A DNA stretch of 64,000 nt from positions 1,526,033 through 1,590,032 of the forward strand of contig NZ_BAMS01000001.1 in assembly GCF_000616095.1 (NCBI RefSeq), given 5' to 3'. Origin of the DNA: Sneathiella glossodoripedis JCM 23214. GTDB taxonomy: Bacteria; Pseudomonadota; Alphaproteobacteria; Sneathiellales; Sneathiellaceae. A program made the position numbers and the translations under genes. Shown here one piece after another: positions 1-10,106 of this stretch. The notes under the pieces are model-generated. The model ran no database searches and was not told the DNA's origin. It was given only the letters and a program-made list of their open reading frames with translations. Numbering within the stretch: position 1 is the first letter of the stretch; each line of letters starts with the position of its first letter.

Positions 1-308
1 GGCAGCTGCGTGAAGGGTTGGAGGCTGCGGAACGATTGCTTGCGCCGGGTGGTCGTCTCGCTGTGGTTTCCTTCCACAGTCTGGAAGACAGGCTGGTGAA
101 AAATTTCCTGGCAGAACGTGCGAATGCAAAAGGTAATCCATCGCGCCATGTGCCTCTTGATGATAAGGCGCCAAGTCCATCTTTTGAATTGATAAAGCGT
201 GGGGCAATCAAAGCAACCAAGGAAGAAATCACTCTGAACCCGAGATCACGTTCTGCAAGGCTTCGCGGAGCTATCCGTACAGATGCGCCTGTCTGGGGAG
301 GTGTTTGA
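1..308 (+). CDS. rsmH: 16S rRNA (cytosine1402-N4)-methyltransferase RsmH, C-terminal part
   Basis: Only the last ~101 codons are present; the reading frame (codons from position 3) is open to the left edge. RsmH (MraW) methylates N4 of C1402 in 16S rRNA using S-adenosylmethionine. The visible part carries the family's conserved block LAVVSFHSLEDR followed by the FEL..RGAIKA segment and the basic NPRSRSARLR tail, which is diagnostic. It is the usual first or second gene of the dcw cluster, and its stop codon (TGA 306-308) shares one base with the ftsL start, which implies translational coupling. mraZ would be expected just upstream, outside the window. Confidence 0.96.
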   Translation, partial: QLREGLEAAERLLAPGGRLAVVSFHSLEDRLVKNFLAERANAKGNPSRHVPLDDKAPSPSFELIKRGAIKATKEEITLNPRSRSARLRGAIRTDAPVWGGV

Positions 309-727
309 TGCGGTGGAATCTGACGGTGATTATTGGTGTTCTGGTGGTCGTTGTATCCTATGGCCTGTATCAGCTCTCCTATGAGGTGCAGCAGCTCAAT
401 AGTGATCTGCGGTCAATTCGGTCTGAAATAAAAGAGAATAAGCAGGCAGTTCAAATTCTGAAGGCTGAATGGGCTTATAGAAATCGTCCAGATTATTTGA
501 AGGATTTGACGGCTAAATATTTACCGCTTCTGTTGGTTGCGCCTTATCAGGTTGCGAGTTTGCAAGAGTTGCCTGAACGCGAGATCGACCCGAGCATCAA
601 GAGTTTGGTCGGTGTCCCTTTGCCACGGCGAAAACCGCGTCTGCAGATCCCGTCACCTGTTACGCTGCCAAGTTCTGGCTTGCAGCTTGCGACCTACAGG
701 GCGGGTGATGGAGGAAGTGAGCGATGA
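308..727 (+). CDS. ftsL: cell division protein FtsL
   Basis: Small bitopic inner-membrane divisome protein of 139 residues. It has a very short cytoplasmic N-terminus, one transmembrane helix at about residues 4-24 (LTVIIGVLVVVVSYGLY), then a periplasmic heptad-like region (about 25-60) that would form the coiled coil with FtsB. The C-terminal part is proline and basic rich. Identification rests on size, topology and position between rsmH and ftsI, because FtsL sequences are poorly conserved. The ATG at 308 overlaps the rsmH stop; a TTG at 305 is a less likely start. The stop overlaps the ftsI ATG by 4 nt (ATGA). Confidence 0.88.
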   Translation: MRWNLTVIIGVLVVVVSYGLYQLSYEVQQLNSDLRSIRSEIKENKQAVQILKAEWAYRNRPDYLKDLTAKYLPLLLVAPYQVASLQELPEREIDPSIKSLVGVPLPRRKPRLQIPSPVTLPSSGLQLATYRAGDGGSER

Positions 728-2508
728 CAGATCTTTACGTATCTCATCAATCGCCCACAAGAATGTCAGTCGGTTCACGTCAGGCAGGATCTGCTACCAC
801 GTCTAAAATCAGGTTAGAAGGCAGCGCCAAGGAAACTTTGGAGCAGGGCCGAAATCGTTTGGTAGTGGCTGGCGTTCTGTTCGCGTTTTGCTTTGTTGTG
901 TTGGCGGGCCGGTTAATCGGTTTAGCGCTCACCGGAGTAGGAAGTGAAGTAGAGGACGTTGCTGAAGATGTGGCACCAAAGGCTGCACCAATAATTCATA
1001 ACGTGCGGGCACCTATATACGACCGGGCGGGAAATATATTGGCTGTTACTCTGGATACTGTATCCCTTCATGCGAACCCGAAGAAGGTTATTGATCCGGT
1101 TGAGGCTGCACAAAAATTATCAACAGTATTGAAGGACCTGGATGTTAAGGCCGTAGAACGTAAATTGCGGTTAAAGCGAAATTTCGTCTGGATAGAACGG
1201 CATCTGACGCCCTCACAGCAAAAAGCCATAAATAATCTGGGTATACCCGGGGTGTATTTCAGAAAAGAAGAAAGGCGGGTGTATCCGATGGGCGTCCTTG
1301 CTGCGCACCTTGTAGGATATACAGATATAGATAACCGCGGTATTGCTGGAGCCGAAAAATATTTTAATGAGCAGCTGGCAGGTGGCTCAGATCGGCATGC
1401 TGAAGCGCTGCATCTTTCTGTGGATTTACGCGTTCAATATGCTTTGCGAGATGAGCTGAGCCGGTATATGTCAATATTTCAGGCAATCGGTGCGTCCGGA
1501 ATGGTGATGGACGTTCGCAGCGGTGAAATTCTGGGAATGGTGTCGCTACCTGATTTCGATCCCAATCGGCCCAGTGATTTTCCAAATGATAGTAAGTTTA
1601 ATAAAGCGACCCTTGGCGTTTATGAGATGGGGTCGACCTTTAAAACTTTTACGACTGCAATGGCGCTTGAACTTAAAACCGTTTCGCTTCGCAACGGTTA
1701 TGACGCGACCAAACCTATCCGAATAGCCGGTTTTAGAATTCGTGATGATCACCCTAAGAAACGGTGGTTGTCCGTGCCGGAAATTTACATGTATTCATCC
1801 AATATCGGAACGGCGAAAATGGCGGATGATGTTGGCCCAAAACGGCATCGGGCATTTCTCGAGCGATTAGGTTTGCTGCGTCGTCCAAATATTGAACTGC
1901 CTGAAGTCGGTGCCCCAATCCTGCCACCCCGCTGGAATACACTGGAAACCATGACAATATCATTCGGACATGGTTTATCTGTTAGCCCGTTGCAATTGAG
2001 TGCTGCGACCAGTGCCATTGTAAATGGTGGCATATATCGCAATCCAACGATCCTAAAACGAGATGCGCCAGAAGAGGTGCAGGGGCGCCGTGTTATTAGT
2101 GAGGAGACGTCTTCTGTCATTCGCCGGTTAATGCGATTGGTTGTCGAGAAGGGAACCGGTAAACAGGCAGCGGCAAAAGGATATCTGGTTGGAGGCAAGA
2201 CCGGCACAGCGGAAAAGGCGGTAAATGGTCGCTATAAGAGAGATGCGCTGGTTACCTCATTCGTAAGCGCATTCCCGATGGATGATCCAAAATATGTTGT
2301 GCTTGCAATGCTTGATGAACCCAAAGGCAATGCGTCAACTCACGGATTTAGGAGCGCGGGCTGGACTACGGCGCCAATTATTTCGCGGTTGATTTCGCGC
2401 ATTGGCCCGATCCTGGGAGTGAAACCAGTTGATGAGGACAGCGACAAAGTCCGTAAGCGGATGTTTATTCCCACCTATTCAAGGGAGAAAAAGCTTGCGA
2501 CTTTCTGA
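724..2508 (+). CDS. ftsI: peptidoglycan D,D-transpeptidase FtsI (PBP3)
   Basis: Septal class B penicillin-binding protein of 594 residues that cross-links peptidoglycan at the division site together with FtsW. One membrane anchor lies at about residues 45-70. A pedestal/dimerisation domain follows, with the typical PIYDRAGNILA motif near residue 100. The transpeptidase domain has the three active-site motifs: STFK (nucleophile Ser, about residue 305), SSN (about 360) and KTG (about 495). The start overlaps the ftsL stop in an ATGA. The end overlaps the murE start by 14 nt. Length is normal for the family. Confidence 0.97.
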   Translation: MTDLYVSHQSPTRMSVGSRQAGSATTSKIRLEGSAKETLEQGRNRLVVAGVLFAFCFVVLAGRLIGLALTGVGSEVEDVAEDVAPKAAPIIHNVRAPIYDRAGNILAVTLDTVSLHANPKKVIDPVEAAQKLSTVLKDLDVKAVERKLRLKRNFVWIERHLTPSQQKAINNLGIPGVYFRKEERRVYPMGVLAAHLVGYTDIDNRGIAGAEKYFNEQLAGGSDRHAEALHLSVDLRVQYALRDELSRYMSIFQAIGASGMVMDVRSGEILGMVSLPDFDPNRPSDFPNDSKFNKATLGVYEMGSTFKTFTTAMALELKTVSLRNGYDATKPIRIAGFRIRDDHPKKRWLSVPEIYMYSSNIGTAKMADDVGPKRHRAFLERLGLLRRPNIELPEVGAPILPPRWNTLETMTISFGHGLSVSPLQLSAATSAIVNGGIYRNPTILKRDAPEEVQGRRVISEETSSVIRRLMRLVVEKGTGKQAAAKGYLVGGKTGTAEKAVNGRYKRDALVTSFVSAFPMDDPKYVVLAMLDEPKGNASTHGFRSAGWTTAPIISRLISRIGPILGVKPVDEDSDKVRKRMFIPTYSREKKLATF

Positions 2509-3943
2509 GCTGCTTAAAGGCGCGAAAATTGATCCACAAATGGATGCAGAGATCACAGGCATTACTGCTGACAGTCGCGAAGTGCAGCCCGGTTATTTAT
2601 TTGCGGCTTTACCCGGTACGCAAGCAGATGGCTGGAATTTTACTCATAAGGCGATAAATGCTGGCGCTGTCGCAATCCTCGCATCTAGTGAACATAGGGG
2701 TGAGACAGTATCAGTTTTCAGTCATTTTGTTGAGGATCCTCGGCTCGAGTTGGCACTTTTGGCTGATCGGTTTGAAGGACGGAAGCCCGATACTATTGCT
2801 GCCGTAACCGGTACTAATGGCAAAACCTCAGTTGCGTATTTTACGAGGCAGTTGTGGAGCCGTTTAGGCATGAGCGCTGCCAGCATTGGAACACTTGGTG
2901 TTGTGCGTGATGATGGCGTTGAGGATTTACATTATACAACACCAGATCCGGTGTTGCTGCACAAGGTTTTGCGTGAGCTCAAGGATGATGGTGTTGAGCA
3001 TGTTATCCTGGAGGCATCCAGTCATGGGCTGGACCAGCGTCGGTTGGATGCCGCAAATGTATCTATTGCAGCTTTCACAAATTTCACGCGAGATCATATG
3101 GATTATCACAGCAGTGCCGAGGATTACTTGGCCGCAAAGCTTGGGCTGATTTCGCGTGTCGTGTCGAAAACGGGTGTGGCGGTATTAAACGCTGATTCAG
3201 ATGTTTTCAGCGCTTTTGAAGAAGCTGCCAGACGCCGCGACGTCACTGTTTTCTCCTATGGATATCAGGGACGGGATATTCGTTTGGTATCTGCAAAATC
3301 GCATCCTCAAGGACAACATCTGTGTATTGATGTGGAGGGGCAGATATACGAGCTGGACTTACCTTTGGTTGGGGAATTTCAGGTCATGAACGCATTGTGT
3401 GCAGCGGGTATTGTGCTTGCAAGTGGTGCTTCACTGAAGTCGGTATTACATGTTTTACCATCGTTGCAAAATGTTCCGGGACGGATGGAGTTTGTCGGTA
3501 AATCATTGAACGGTGCAGGTGTGTATGTAGATTATGCTCATACGCCCGATGCTTTGCAGACAGTCTTAAAGGCCGTTAGGCCGCATGTTGAAAACCGACT
3601 GATTACTGTGTTTGGGTGTGGTGGTGATCGAGATAAAGGCAAACGGCCTCAAATGGGCGCTATCGCGGCACGCTATTCTGATGTTTCGATCATTGCTGAT
3701 GACAATCCGCGAAGTGAAGATCCTGCGGTAATCCGAGCAGAGATCAAAGCTGCCTGTCCGGAAGGGATTGATATTGGGGACAGGCGCAAAGCTATTTTAA
3801 AAGCTCTTGAAGTCGCTCAGCCGGGGGACGTCGTTATCATCGCTGGAAAAGGTCACGAAAGCGGACAAACATTCGCGGATCGGACGGTTCCTTTCGATGA
3901 TCGCGAGGTCGTGCGTGACGTGTTGAGACAGGGAGGAGGGTGA
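2495..3943 (+). CDS. murE: UDP-MurNAc-L-Ala-D-Glu:meso-DAP ligase MurE
   Basis: Cytoplasmic Mur ligase that adds meso-diaminopimelate to UDP-MurNAc-L-Ala-D-Glu. The ATP-binding loop TGTNGKTS lies near residue 110, and the DNPR motif that selects meso-DAP over lysine lies near residue 405. The reading frame extends up to 2429, but the likely start is TTG 2495: it is preceded at 7 nt by AAGGGAG (2481-2487), and the protein then begins with the family-like RLSELLKGA. That start gives 482 residues and a 14 nt overlap with ftsI. A UUG start may lower expression. Confidence 0.95.
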   Translation: MRLSELLKGAKIDPQMDAEITGITADSREVQPGYLFAALPGTQADGWNFTHKAINAGAVAILASSEHRGETVSVFSHFVEDPRLELALLADRFEGRKPDTIAAVTGTNGKTSVAYFTRQLWSRLGMSAASIGTLGVVRDDGVEDLHYTTPDPVLLHKVLRELKDDGVEHVILEASSHGLDQRRLDAANVSIAAFTNFTRDHMDYHSSAEDYLAAKLGLISRVVSKTGVAVLNADSDVFSAFEEAARRRDVTVFSYGYQGRDIRLVSAKSHPQGQHLCIDVEGQIYELDLPLVGEFQVMNALCAAGIVLASGASLKSVLHVLPSLQNVPGRMEFVGKSLNGAGVYVDYAHTPDALQTVLKAVRPHVENRLITVFGCGGDRDKGKRPQMGAIAARYSDVSIIADDNPRSEDPAVIRAEIKAACPEGIDIGDRRKAILKALEVAQPGDVVIIAGKGHESGQTFADRTVPFDDREVVRDVLRQGGG

Positions 3944-3946
3944 GTG

Positions 3947-5380
3947 ATGGCTGATCTTCCCCTATGGACAGCAGAAGAGGTCGCACAGGCGATCGGCGTG
4001 GATGTTCATGATCAGCAGTGGCAGGCAACAGGTGTCTCCATTGACAGTCGCACTGTAGAGAAGGGTGATCTGTTCATAGCAATTGTCGGCCCCGCCAATG
4101 ACGGTCACGACTATGTTGCAAATGCTCTTGAGCGCGGCGCAGTTGCAGCGATTGTGAGTTCTAGTGTTTCAGATTGTCCCGAAGGGGCAAACCTTCTTTT
4201 TGTAGCAGATACACAGGTTGCGATGGAAAAACTGGGTGTCGCGGCAAGAACCAGAACGTCAGCTAAAGTGATTGCCGTGACGGGAAGTGTCGGTAAAACC
4301 GGGACAAAGGAAGCGTTAGCCCATTGTTTGAAAGAGCAGGGTAAAACTCATTACAGTGTTGGCAGCTTCAATAATCATTGGGGAGTTCCGCTGTCATTGG
4401 CGCGTATGCCAGCTAACACTGAATATGCCGTTTTCGAGCTTGGAATGAACCATGCTGGTGAACTGGGGCCACTCTCCAGATTTGTCAGGCCTGATGTCGC
4501 CATTATCACGACTATCGCAATTGCACATCTGGAATTTTTTAAAGACAAGTCTGAGATTGCTTTCGCTAAATCAGAAATTTTTGAGGGGCTTGCAAAAGAG
4601 GCTTATGCGATCATAAATGCTGACATAGAAGAGAGTGATCAACTGCAGCGTGCAGCGCTTCAACTTGGTGTTCGTCAGCTAATTACCTTTGGTGAAGTTG
4701 CCAGTGCTGATGCGAGGCTTGAAGCAATCAAGATTTTGCCTCATTCCAGTGAAATTTCCGCCAATATTTGTGGTCATAAACTGGACTATATCCTTTCAGT
4801 GCCAGGTGAACACTGGGCGATGAATAGTCTTGCTGTCTTGGCGGCTATCAAAGCTATTGGGGCTGATATTGACAAGGCATCAAATTCCCTTGCGAGCATG
4901 GCTGCGCCAGGTGGACGCGGTGCGGAGCTCAAGGTTCTGGTCGAAGGCGGCTCGTTTGTCATAATTGATGAAAGTTACAATGCGAGCCCCATTGCCATGC
5001 AAGCGGCATTTAAGGTCTTGGCCAGTCATGAGTTGAACGATGGCGGCCGAAAAATACTGGTGGTTGGGGATATGCGTGAACTGGGTGAAAAATCCCCGGA
5101 AATTCACGCTTCACTGGCAAATGATGTGTTGGCAAGCGGGGCAGATATGGTATACGCCTGCGGGTCGTACATGCAGCATCTTGTTGATGCCTTGCCAAAA
5201 GAGTTGATAGGTGGATATACCGCGCATTCAGATGAGCTGGCGCCTTTAGTTGCCCAGTCGGTCAAGGCGAATGATGTGGTTCTGATTAAAGGGTCGCTTG
5301 GAAGTAAAATGAAAGTCGTTCTTGATGCGTTGCTGGCATTGTCAGTGGATCAAAATCCTGCGGGTAAGGTGGGGAGTTAA
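3947..5380 (+). CDS. murF: UDP-MurNAc-tripeptide:D-Ala-D-Ala ligase MurF
   Basis: Adds D-Ala-D-Ala to UDP-MurNAc-tripeptide, the last cytoplasmic step of the nucleotide precursor. The N-terminal substrate-binding domain (about 1-90) has SIDSR; the ATPase loop [10 protein letters not shown] is near residue 110; ESYNASP, characteristic of MurF, is near residue 340. ATG 3947 directly follows the murE stop and has the purine-rich GGAGGAGGG before it; GTG 3944 is an alternative. 477 residues, normal length. Confidence 0.95.
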   Translation: MADLPLWTAEEVAQAIGVDVHDQQWQATGVSIDSRTVEKGDLFIAIVGPANDGHDYVANALERGAVAAIVSSSVSDCPEGANLLFVADTQVAMEKLGVAARTRTSAKVIAVTGSVGKTGTKEALAHCLKEQGKTHYSVGSFNNHWGVPLSLARMPANTEYAVFELGMNHAGELGPLSRFVRPDVAIITTIAIAHLEFFKDKSEIAFAKSEIFEGLAKEAYAIINADIEESDQLQRAALQLGVRQLITFGEVASADARLEAIKILPHSSEISANICGHKLDYILSVPGEHWAMNSLAVLAAIKAIGADIDKASNSLASMAAPGGRGAELKVLVEGGSFVIIDESYNASPIAMQAAFKVLASHELNDGGRKILVVGDMRELGEKSPEIHASLANDVLASGADMVYACGSYMQHLVDALPKELIGGYTAHSDELAPLVAQSVKANDVVLIKGSLGSKMKVVLDALLALSVDQNPAGKVGS

Positions 5381-5382
5381 AT

Positions 5383-6471
5383 ATGCTGTATAATCTTTTG
5401 TTTCCACTTGCCGAAGATTACCAGATTTTCAATCTGTTCAGGTACCTTACATTTCGAAGTGGCGGGGCTTTGCTCACGGCTTTGTTGATCAGTTTTATTT
5501 TTGGCCCTCATGTTATTAACTGGTTAAAAAGTCGGCAGCATCGTGGACAGCCCATTCGTGACGATGGACCACAATCACACATTATTGCAAAGCAGGGAAC
5601 GCCGACGATGGGCGGATTTCTAATCCTTTTGGGGCTTGGCTTTGGAACAGTTTTATGGGCAGACCTGACGAACAGATATGTGTGGTCCGTTTTACTTGTG
5701 ACACTTGGCTTCGGGGCAATCGGTTTCATTGACGACTACCTTAAGGTCAGCCGACACAATACAAGAGGTGTTCCTGGAAAGCTCAAATTATTATTTCAGA
5801 TCTTAATTGCGCTCGCGGCCACGTACTGGATTGTTCAGACAACCAGTCCGGACCTGGCAACTGGTCTCACCATTCCATTCCTGAAAAATGTTCTGATCGA
5901 TCTTGGATGGTTTTACATACCTTTTGGAGTATTGGTAATGGTGGGGGCCTCGAACGCGGTAAATCTGACGGATGGCCTTGATGGTCTTGCGATTGTACCG
6001 GTTATGATTGCGGCGACTTCTTTTGGCTTAATCGCCTATCTTGTTGGTAACGCGGTCTTCGCTAATTACCTGCAAATACAGTCAGTCCCGGGTTCGGGTG
6101 AATTGCTGGTGTTTTGCGCGGCGTTATTTGGTGCTGGGCTTGGCTTCCTTTGGTTTAACGCACCGCCTGCAATGGTATTTATGGGGGATACAGGATCGCT
6201 TGCAATGGGTGGTGCCCTTGGCGCGATCAGTGTCGTTACCCGGCACGAGATTGTACTGGCAATCATTGGTGGATTGTTTGTGCTTGAGACAGTGTCCGTG
6301 ATTGTGCAGGTAGCCTCTTTTAAGCTTACCGGAAAACGTGTTTTCAGGATGGCACCGCTACACCATCATTATGAACAAAAAGGATGGCAGGAGCCGACCA
6401 TTGTTATTCGGTTTTGGATTATAGCCGTTATTTTGGCGCTGATTGGTTTGGCGTCCCTGAAACTGAGATAG
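5383..6471 (+). CDS. mraY: phospho-MurNAc-pentapeptide transferase MraY
   Basis: Integral membrane enzyme that transfers phospho-MurNAc-pentapeptide to undecaprenyl phosphate, making lipid I. 362 residues with about ten hydrophobic helices. The catalytic and substrate motifs are present: [26 protein letters not shown] and the HHHYEQKGW histidine motif near residue 325. It starts immediately after murF. Confidence 0.97.
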   Translation: MLYNLLFPLAEDYQIFNLFRYLTFRSGGALLTALLISFIFGPHVINWLKSRQHRGQPIRDDGPQSHIIAKQGTPTMGGFLILLGLGFGTVLWADLTNRYVWSVLLVTLGFGAIGFIDDYLKVSRHNTRGVPGKLKLLFQILIALAATYWIVQTTSPDLATGLTIPFLKNVLIDLGWFYIPFGVLVMVGASNAVNLTDGLDGLAIVPVMIAATSFGLIAYLVGNAVFANYLQIQSVPGSGELLVFCAALFGAGLGFLWFNAPPAMVFMGDTGSLAMGGALGAISVVTRHEIVLAIIGGLFVLETVSVIVQVASFKLTGKRVFRMAPLHHHYEQKGWQEPTIVIRFWIIAVILALIGLASLKLR

Positions 6472-6475
6472 TGGG

Positions 6476-7846
6476 ATGATGGAAAGCCGCGCTTATAAAA
6501 ACAGAAATGTTGCTGTTCTTGGTCTTGGGAAAAGTGGACTTGCCACTGCCCGAAAACTGGCTGAGGGGAATGCGCGTGTATTGGTGTGGGACGATCAGGA
6601 GGCAGGCCGAAAGGCTGCCGAAACGAGCGGTTTACAAGTTGTGAGCTATTCAAGCGACGCTTGGGCAAATGTTGATACGATTATCCTTAGTCCAGGTATT
6701 CCGCTGACACACCCAAAACCCCATCCAGTTGTCGAGCACGCAAATGCAAACCGCAAGCAGGTAATCGGTGATATCGAGGTTTTTCTGAAAGAAAAAACAT
6801 CGGGTAAAATTGTCGGGATAACCGGCACGAATGGAAAATCGACGACGACTGCGCTAATTCATCATATTTTGAAATCTGCAGGCAAGGAGGCTGCGCTGGG
6901 CGGTAATATTGGCACACCCGTGATGGAGTTGCCGCAGCTATCGGAGCAAGGCATTTATGTGTTGGAGCTTTCCTCCTATCAGTTGGATTTAACACCATCC
7001 TGGCATGCAGATGTGGCCATTTTGCTTAATATCACACCTGATCATCTGGACAGGCACGGAGACCTTGAAGGATATATAGCTGTCAAAAAGCGAATTTTTA
7101 ATGAGCAGGTAAAGGGTGATACAGCGATCCTTAATCTTGATGATCCCGTTTGTCAGCAGATCGCAAAAGAAGTCATTAATGATAATCGGCTAGTAGGTAT
7201 TTCTACAAAACAAAGGCTGGATGACGGCGTTTCAGTTCTGCAGGGACTGCTTCAGGTTCGTGACGCAGGAAAGCTTTTGCTGGAATTTGATCTTCGGGAG
7301 CATGCGGCGCTGCGAGGTGAGCATAACTGGCAAAATACCGCAGCAGCAGTGGCTGCATGTCTTGTTTGTGGAATGCAGGCTGACGAGGTCGAGAGAGGTG
7401 TATTGTCGTTTGGCGGGTTGGCTCATCGTATGGAGCCAGTAAAAACGATCGGAACCATATCATTTGTTAATGATAGCAAGGCAACAAACGCTGAAGCAGC
7501 TGCAAAATCTTTAAGTTCTTATGAGAATATCTATTGGATTTGCGGAGGTGTTGCAAAGGCTGGCGGAATTGAAGAACTTTCTCCTTATTTTGGCAGGGTT
7601 GCTCATGCTTTTCTAATCGGGGAGTGCGCTTGCGAGTTTTCCAAAACACTGGAAGGTAAGGTTCCTTACACTGATTGTGGGACACTCCCAGAAGCTGTGA
7701 AGTTGGCGAATAAAATGGCAGGGACATGTGCTTCACAGGCGGTTGTTTTATTGGCACCTGCTGCAGCGAGTTTTGATCAGTTCAAGAGTTTTGAGGCGCG
7801 TGGTAATCAGTTTAAGGAGATTGTCTTGAACGGGGGGCTTTCATGA
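6476..7846 (+). CDS. murD: UDP-MurNAc-L-alanine:D-glutamate ligase MurD
   Basis: Cytoplasmic ligase adding D-Glu to UDP-MurNAc-L-Ala. The N-terminal Rossmann-like domain shows VLGLGKSGLA; the ATP loop TGTNGKSTTT is near residue 120; HRME, conserved in MurD, and a NDSKATNA block are near residues 320-340. 456 residues. Two adjacent ATG codons (6476, 6479) could both serve. The stop overlaps the ftsW ATG by 4 nt. Confidence 0.96.
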   Translation: MMESRAYKNRNVAVLGLGKSGLATARKLAEGNARVLVWDDQEAGRKAAETSGLQVVSYSSDAWANVDTIILSPGIPLTHPKPHPVVEHANANRKQVIGDIEVFLKEKTSGKIVGITGTNGKSTTTALIHHILKSAGKEAALGGNIGTPVMELPQLSEQGIYVLELSSYQLDLTPSWHADVAILLNITPDHLDRHGDLEGYIAVKKRIFNEQVKGDTAILNLDDPVCQQIAKEVINDNRLVGISTKQRLDDGVSVLQGLLQVRDAGKLLLEFDLREHAALRGEHNWQNTAAAVAACLVCGMQADEVERGVLSFGGLAHRMEPVKTIGTISFVNDSKATNAEAAAKSLSSYENIYWICGGVAKAGGIEELSPYFGRVAHAFLIGECACEFSKTLEGKVPYTDCGTLPEAVKLANKMAGTCASQAVVLLAPAAASFDQFKSFEARGNQFKEIVLNGGLS

Positions 7847-8964
7847 CAACTTTTACCCGTCTTGACAGATCCGTAGTTGGTCGATGGTGGTGGACGGTTG
7901 ATCGTTGGACCTTGATGGCCGTTTCCCTGCTTATTGTGATGGGCGCTGTAATGGTGTTGGCTGCAAGTCCAGCAGTGGCAAATCGTCTTGATTTGGATAG
8001 TTTCCATTTCGTTCAAAGGCAGTTTTTCTATCTTCCACTCGCTTTTATGATCATTTTCGCCATTTCACTGATGTCTCCACTTTGGGTTCGTCGCTTGGCG
8101 GTCATATTATTTGGTGTTTGCCTTGTGCTAACGCTCGCAACTTTGTTAATCGGGCCAGAAGTAAAAGGTGCTCGCCGCTGGTTGCGGTTTGGAAGTTTTA
8201 CCTTGCAACCAACTGAGTTTTTAAAGCCTGCTTTTGCAGTTGTTTCAGCATGGATGTTTGCTCAACAGAAGCGAAGCGAAGATATACCGGGTAATATGAT
8301 CGCAATTGCTCTGTATCTGATTGTAGTAGTGCTTTTGCTCTCGCAACCCGATGTGGGAATGACTCTTGTCGTTTCTGCGGTCTGGTTTGCGCAGTTTTTC
8401 CTGGCAGGTCTACCGATCATGTGGGTTGCGCTATTCTTAGGTCTTGGCATTGCAGGTGCGGCAGGGGCTTATTATTTCTTCCCTCATGTTTCGAGCCGGG
8501 TTGATCGGTTCTTAAAACCTGATGGGGGCGAAAATTACCAGATAGAGCGCGCAATGGAAGCCTTCCAGACAGGTGGCTTTTTTGGTGTTGGACCGGGTGA
8601 TGGATCGGTCAAACGGGTTCTGCCTGATGCTCATACAGATTTTATATTTGCGGTTGTTGGTGAAGAATTCGGTGTGCTGTTTTGCCTGCTGCTGGTTGGC
8701 CTGTTTATGTTTATCGTTCTTCGCGGGTTTAGCCGTCTGTTGGAAGAGAAAAATTTCTTTGTGGTCCTGGCTGCGGCGGGTCTGTTGACCCAGTTTGGGC
8801 TGCAGGCAGTGATTAATATGGGCGTTAATTTACGCTTGATGCCGACCAAGGGAATGACATTACCCTTCATTTCATATGGTGGGTCTTCCATGCTGGCTTT
8901 GGCCGTTTTAATGGGGATGCTGCTCGCCCTTAGTCGCCGCCGCGCCGGATCGGGGGACCTCTGA
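7843..8964 (+). CDS. ftsW: peptidoglycan glycosyltransferase FtsW
   Basis: SEDS-family polytopic membrane protein that polymerises lipid II into septal glycan strands with FtsI. 373 residues with about ten transmembrane helices. SEDS signatures are visible: KGARRWL, QPTEFLKPA (approximate catalytic loop region), FGVGPGDG, DAHTDFIFAVVGEE and a C-terminal FISYGGSS. Overlaps murD by 4 nt and shares one base with murG (TGATG). Confidence 0.97.
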   Translation: MTTFTRLDRSVVGRWWWTVDRWTLMAVSLLIVMGAVMVLAASPAVANRLDLDSFHFVQRQFFYLPLAFMIIFAISLMSPLWVRRLAVILFGVCLVLTLATLLIGPEVKGARRWLRFGSFTLQPTEFLKPAFAVVSAWMFAQQKRSEDIPGNMIAIALYLIVVVLLLSQPDVGMTLVVSAVWFAQFFLAGLPIMWVALFLGLGIAGAAGAYYFFPHVSSRVDRFLKPDGGENYQIERAMEAFQTGGFFGVGPGDGSVKRVLPDAHTDFIFAVVGEEFGVLFCLLLVGLFMFIVLRGFSRLLEEKNFFVVLAAAGLLTQFGLQAVINMGVNLRLMPTKGMTLPFISYGGSSMLALAVLMGMLLALSRRRAGSGDL

Positions 8965-10106
8965 TGGAGCAGACGCGCGGACATATTGTTCTGGCAAGTG
9001 GTGGTACTGGCGGCCATATCTTTCCTGCTAGGGCGCTTGCGGGGGAGTTACGTGAACGCGGTTATCAAGTAACCTTGATGACTGACGAGCGAGGCGAACG
9101 ATATGAGGAGATGTTTCCTGGAGCCACGATCAAGCAGATAAAAGCGGGATCCCCGTCTCTTGGGGGGCTGCCTGGGAAGGTAACGTCCGTTTTCAAGTTA
9201 GGTGTAGGGCTGTTGCAGTCGATAATGTATTTGCGGCAAATAAAACCTGATGCGGTCGTGGGATTTGGCGGTTATCCTTCTCTTCCTCCTACATTTGCTG
9301 CTTCCTTGCTCAAAATCCCACTTCTTCTACACGAGCAAAATGCAATTCTGGGACGGGTTAACCGGTTACTTGCGAGACGAGCCAACTGCATTGCAACATC
9401 GTTTGCATATACCGATACTGATGAGAGAAATCTGCAAGCAAAAATGAGCTTTACAGGTAATCCTGTCCGGCGTGAAATTCAGGAGTTACACGGTACTCCC
9501 TATCGATGTGTCGGAAATGAAGAGCCAGTTAATCTGTTGATTACAGGTGGTAGTCAGGGAGCCAAGATATTATCGGACGTCGTGCCGGTAGCGGTGTCCC
9601 TACTCGATAAAGACCTTCAGGCCAGACTCCATATTACTCAGCAATGTCGAGCTGAAGACATTGATCAGGTTCGGAGTTTGTATGCGAACACCGCAAGTAT
9701 AGTAGTTTTGGACACTTTTTTTAGTAACATGCCGGAGTTGCTCGCAAATTGTCATTTGGCCATCGGTCGTTCAGGTGCTTCTACAATGGCGGAACTTGCG
9801 GCGGCCGGACGGCCTGCGATCTTGGTTCCCTACAAGTTCGCGATGGATGATCATCAGACAAAGAACGCGCGTTGTTCAGTTGATTTGGGTGCGGCGGTCC
9901 TGATTGCACAGGATGATTTTACCCCAGAGCTGCTTAGTTCAAAATTGAAGACGCTTCTTGAATGTCCAGACAAGCTGAAAACAATGGCCTTAGCAACGGC
10001 CAACTCCGCTGAAATTGGCGCAGCGGCGAAACTTGCTGATCTGGTAGAACGATTTACAGGTAATCGAACGAGCCGTTCGATAAAGAGTGGAAAGGTTGTC
10101 GCATGA
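8964..10106 (+). CDS. murG: UDP-GlcNAc:lipid I N-acetylglucosaminyltransferase MurG
   Basis: Peripheral inner-membrane GT28 enzyme that converts lipid I to lipid II. The N-terminal glycine-rich loop [11 protein letters not shown] starts at residue 12, followed by VVGFGGYPS and LHEQNAILG in the acceptor domain. The UDP-GlcNAc domain has TGGSQGAK near residue 193 and [11 protein letters not shown] near 268, plus DDHQTKNA. 380 residues. Its stop forms an ATGA overlap with murC. Confidence 0.97.
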   Translation: MEQTRGHIVLASGGTGGHIFPARALAGELRERGYQVTLMTDERGERYEEMFPGATIKQIKAGSPSLGGLPGKVTSVFKLGVGLLQSIMYLRQIKPDAVVGFGGYPSLPPTFAASLLKIPLLLHEQNAILGRVNRLLARRANCIATSFAYTDTDERNLQAKMSFTGNPVRREIQELHGTPYRCVGNEEPVNLLITGGSQGAKILSDVVPVAVSLLDKDLQARLHITQQCRAEDIDQVRSLYANTASIVVLDTFFSNMPELLANCHLAIGRSGASTMAELAAAGRPAILVPYKFAMDDHQTKNARCSVDLGAAVLIAQDDFTPELLSSKLKTLLECPDKLKTMALATANSAEIGAAAKLADLVERFTGNRTSRSIKSGKVVA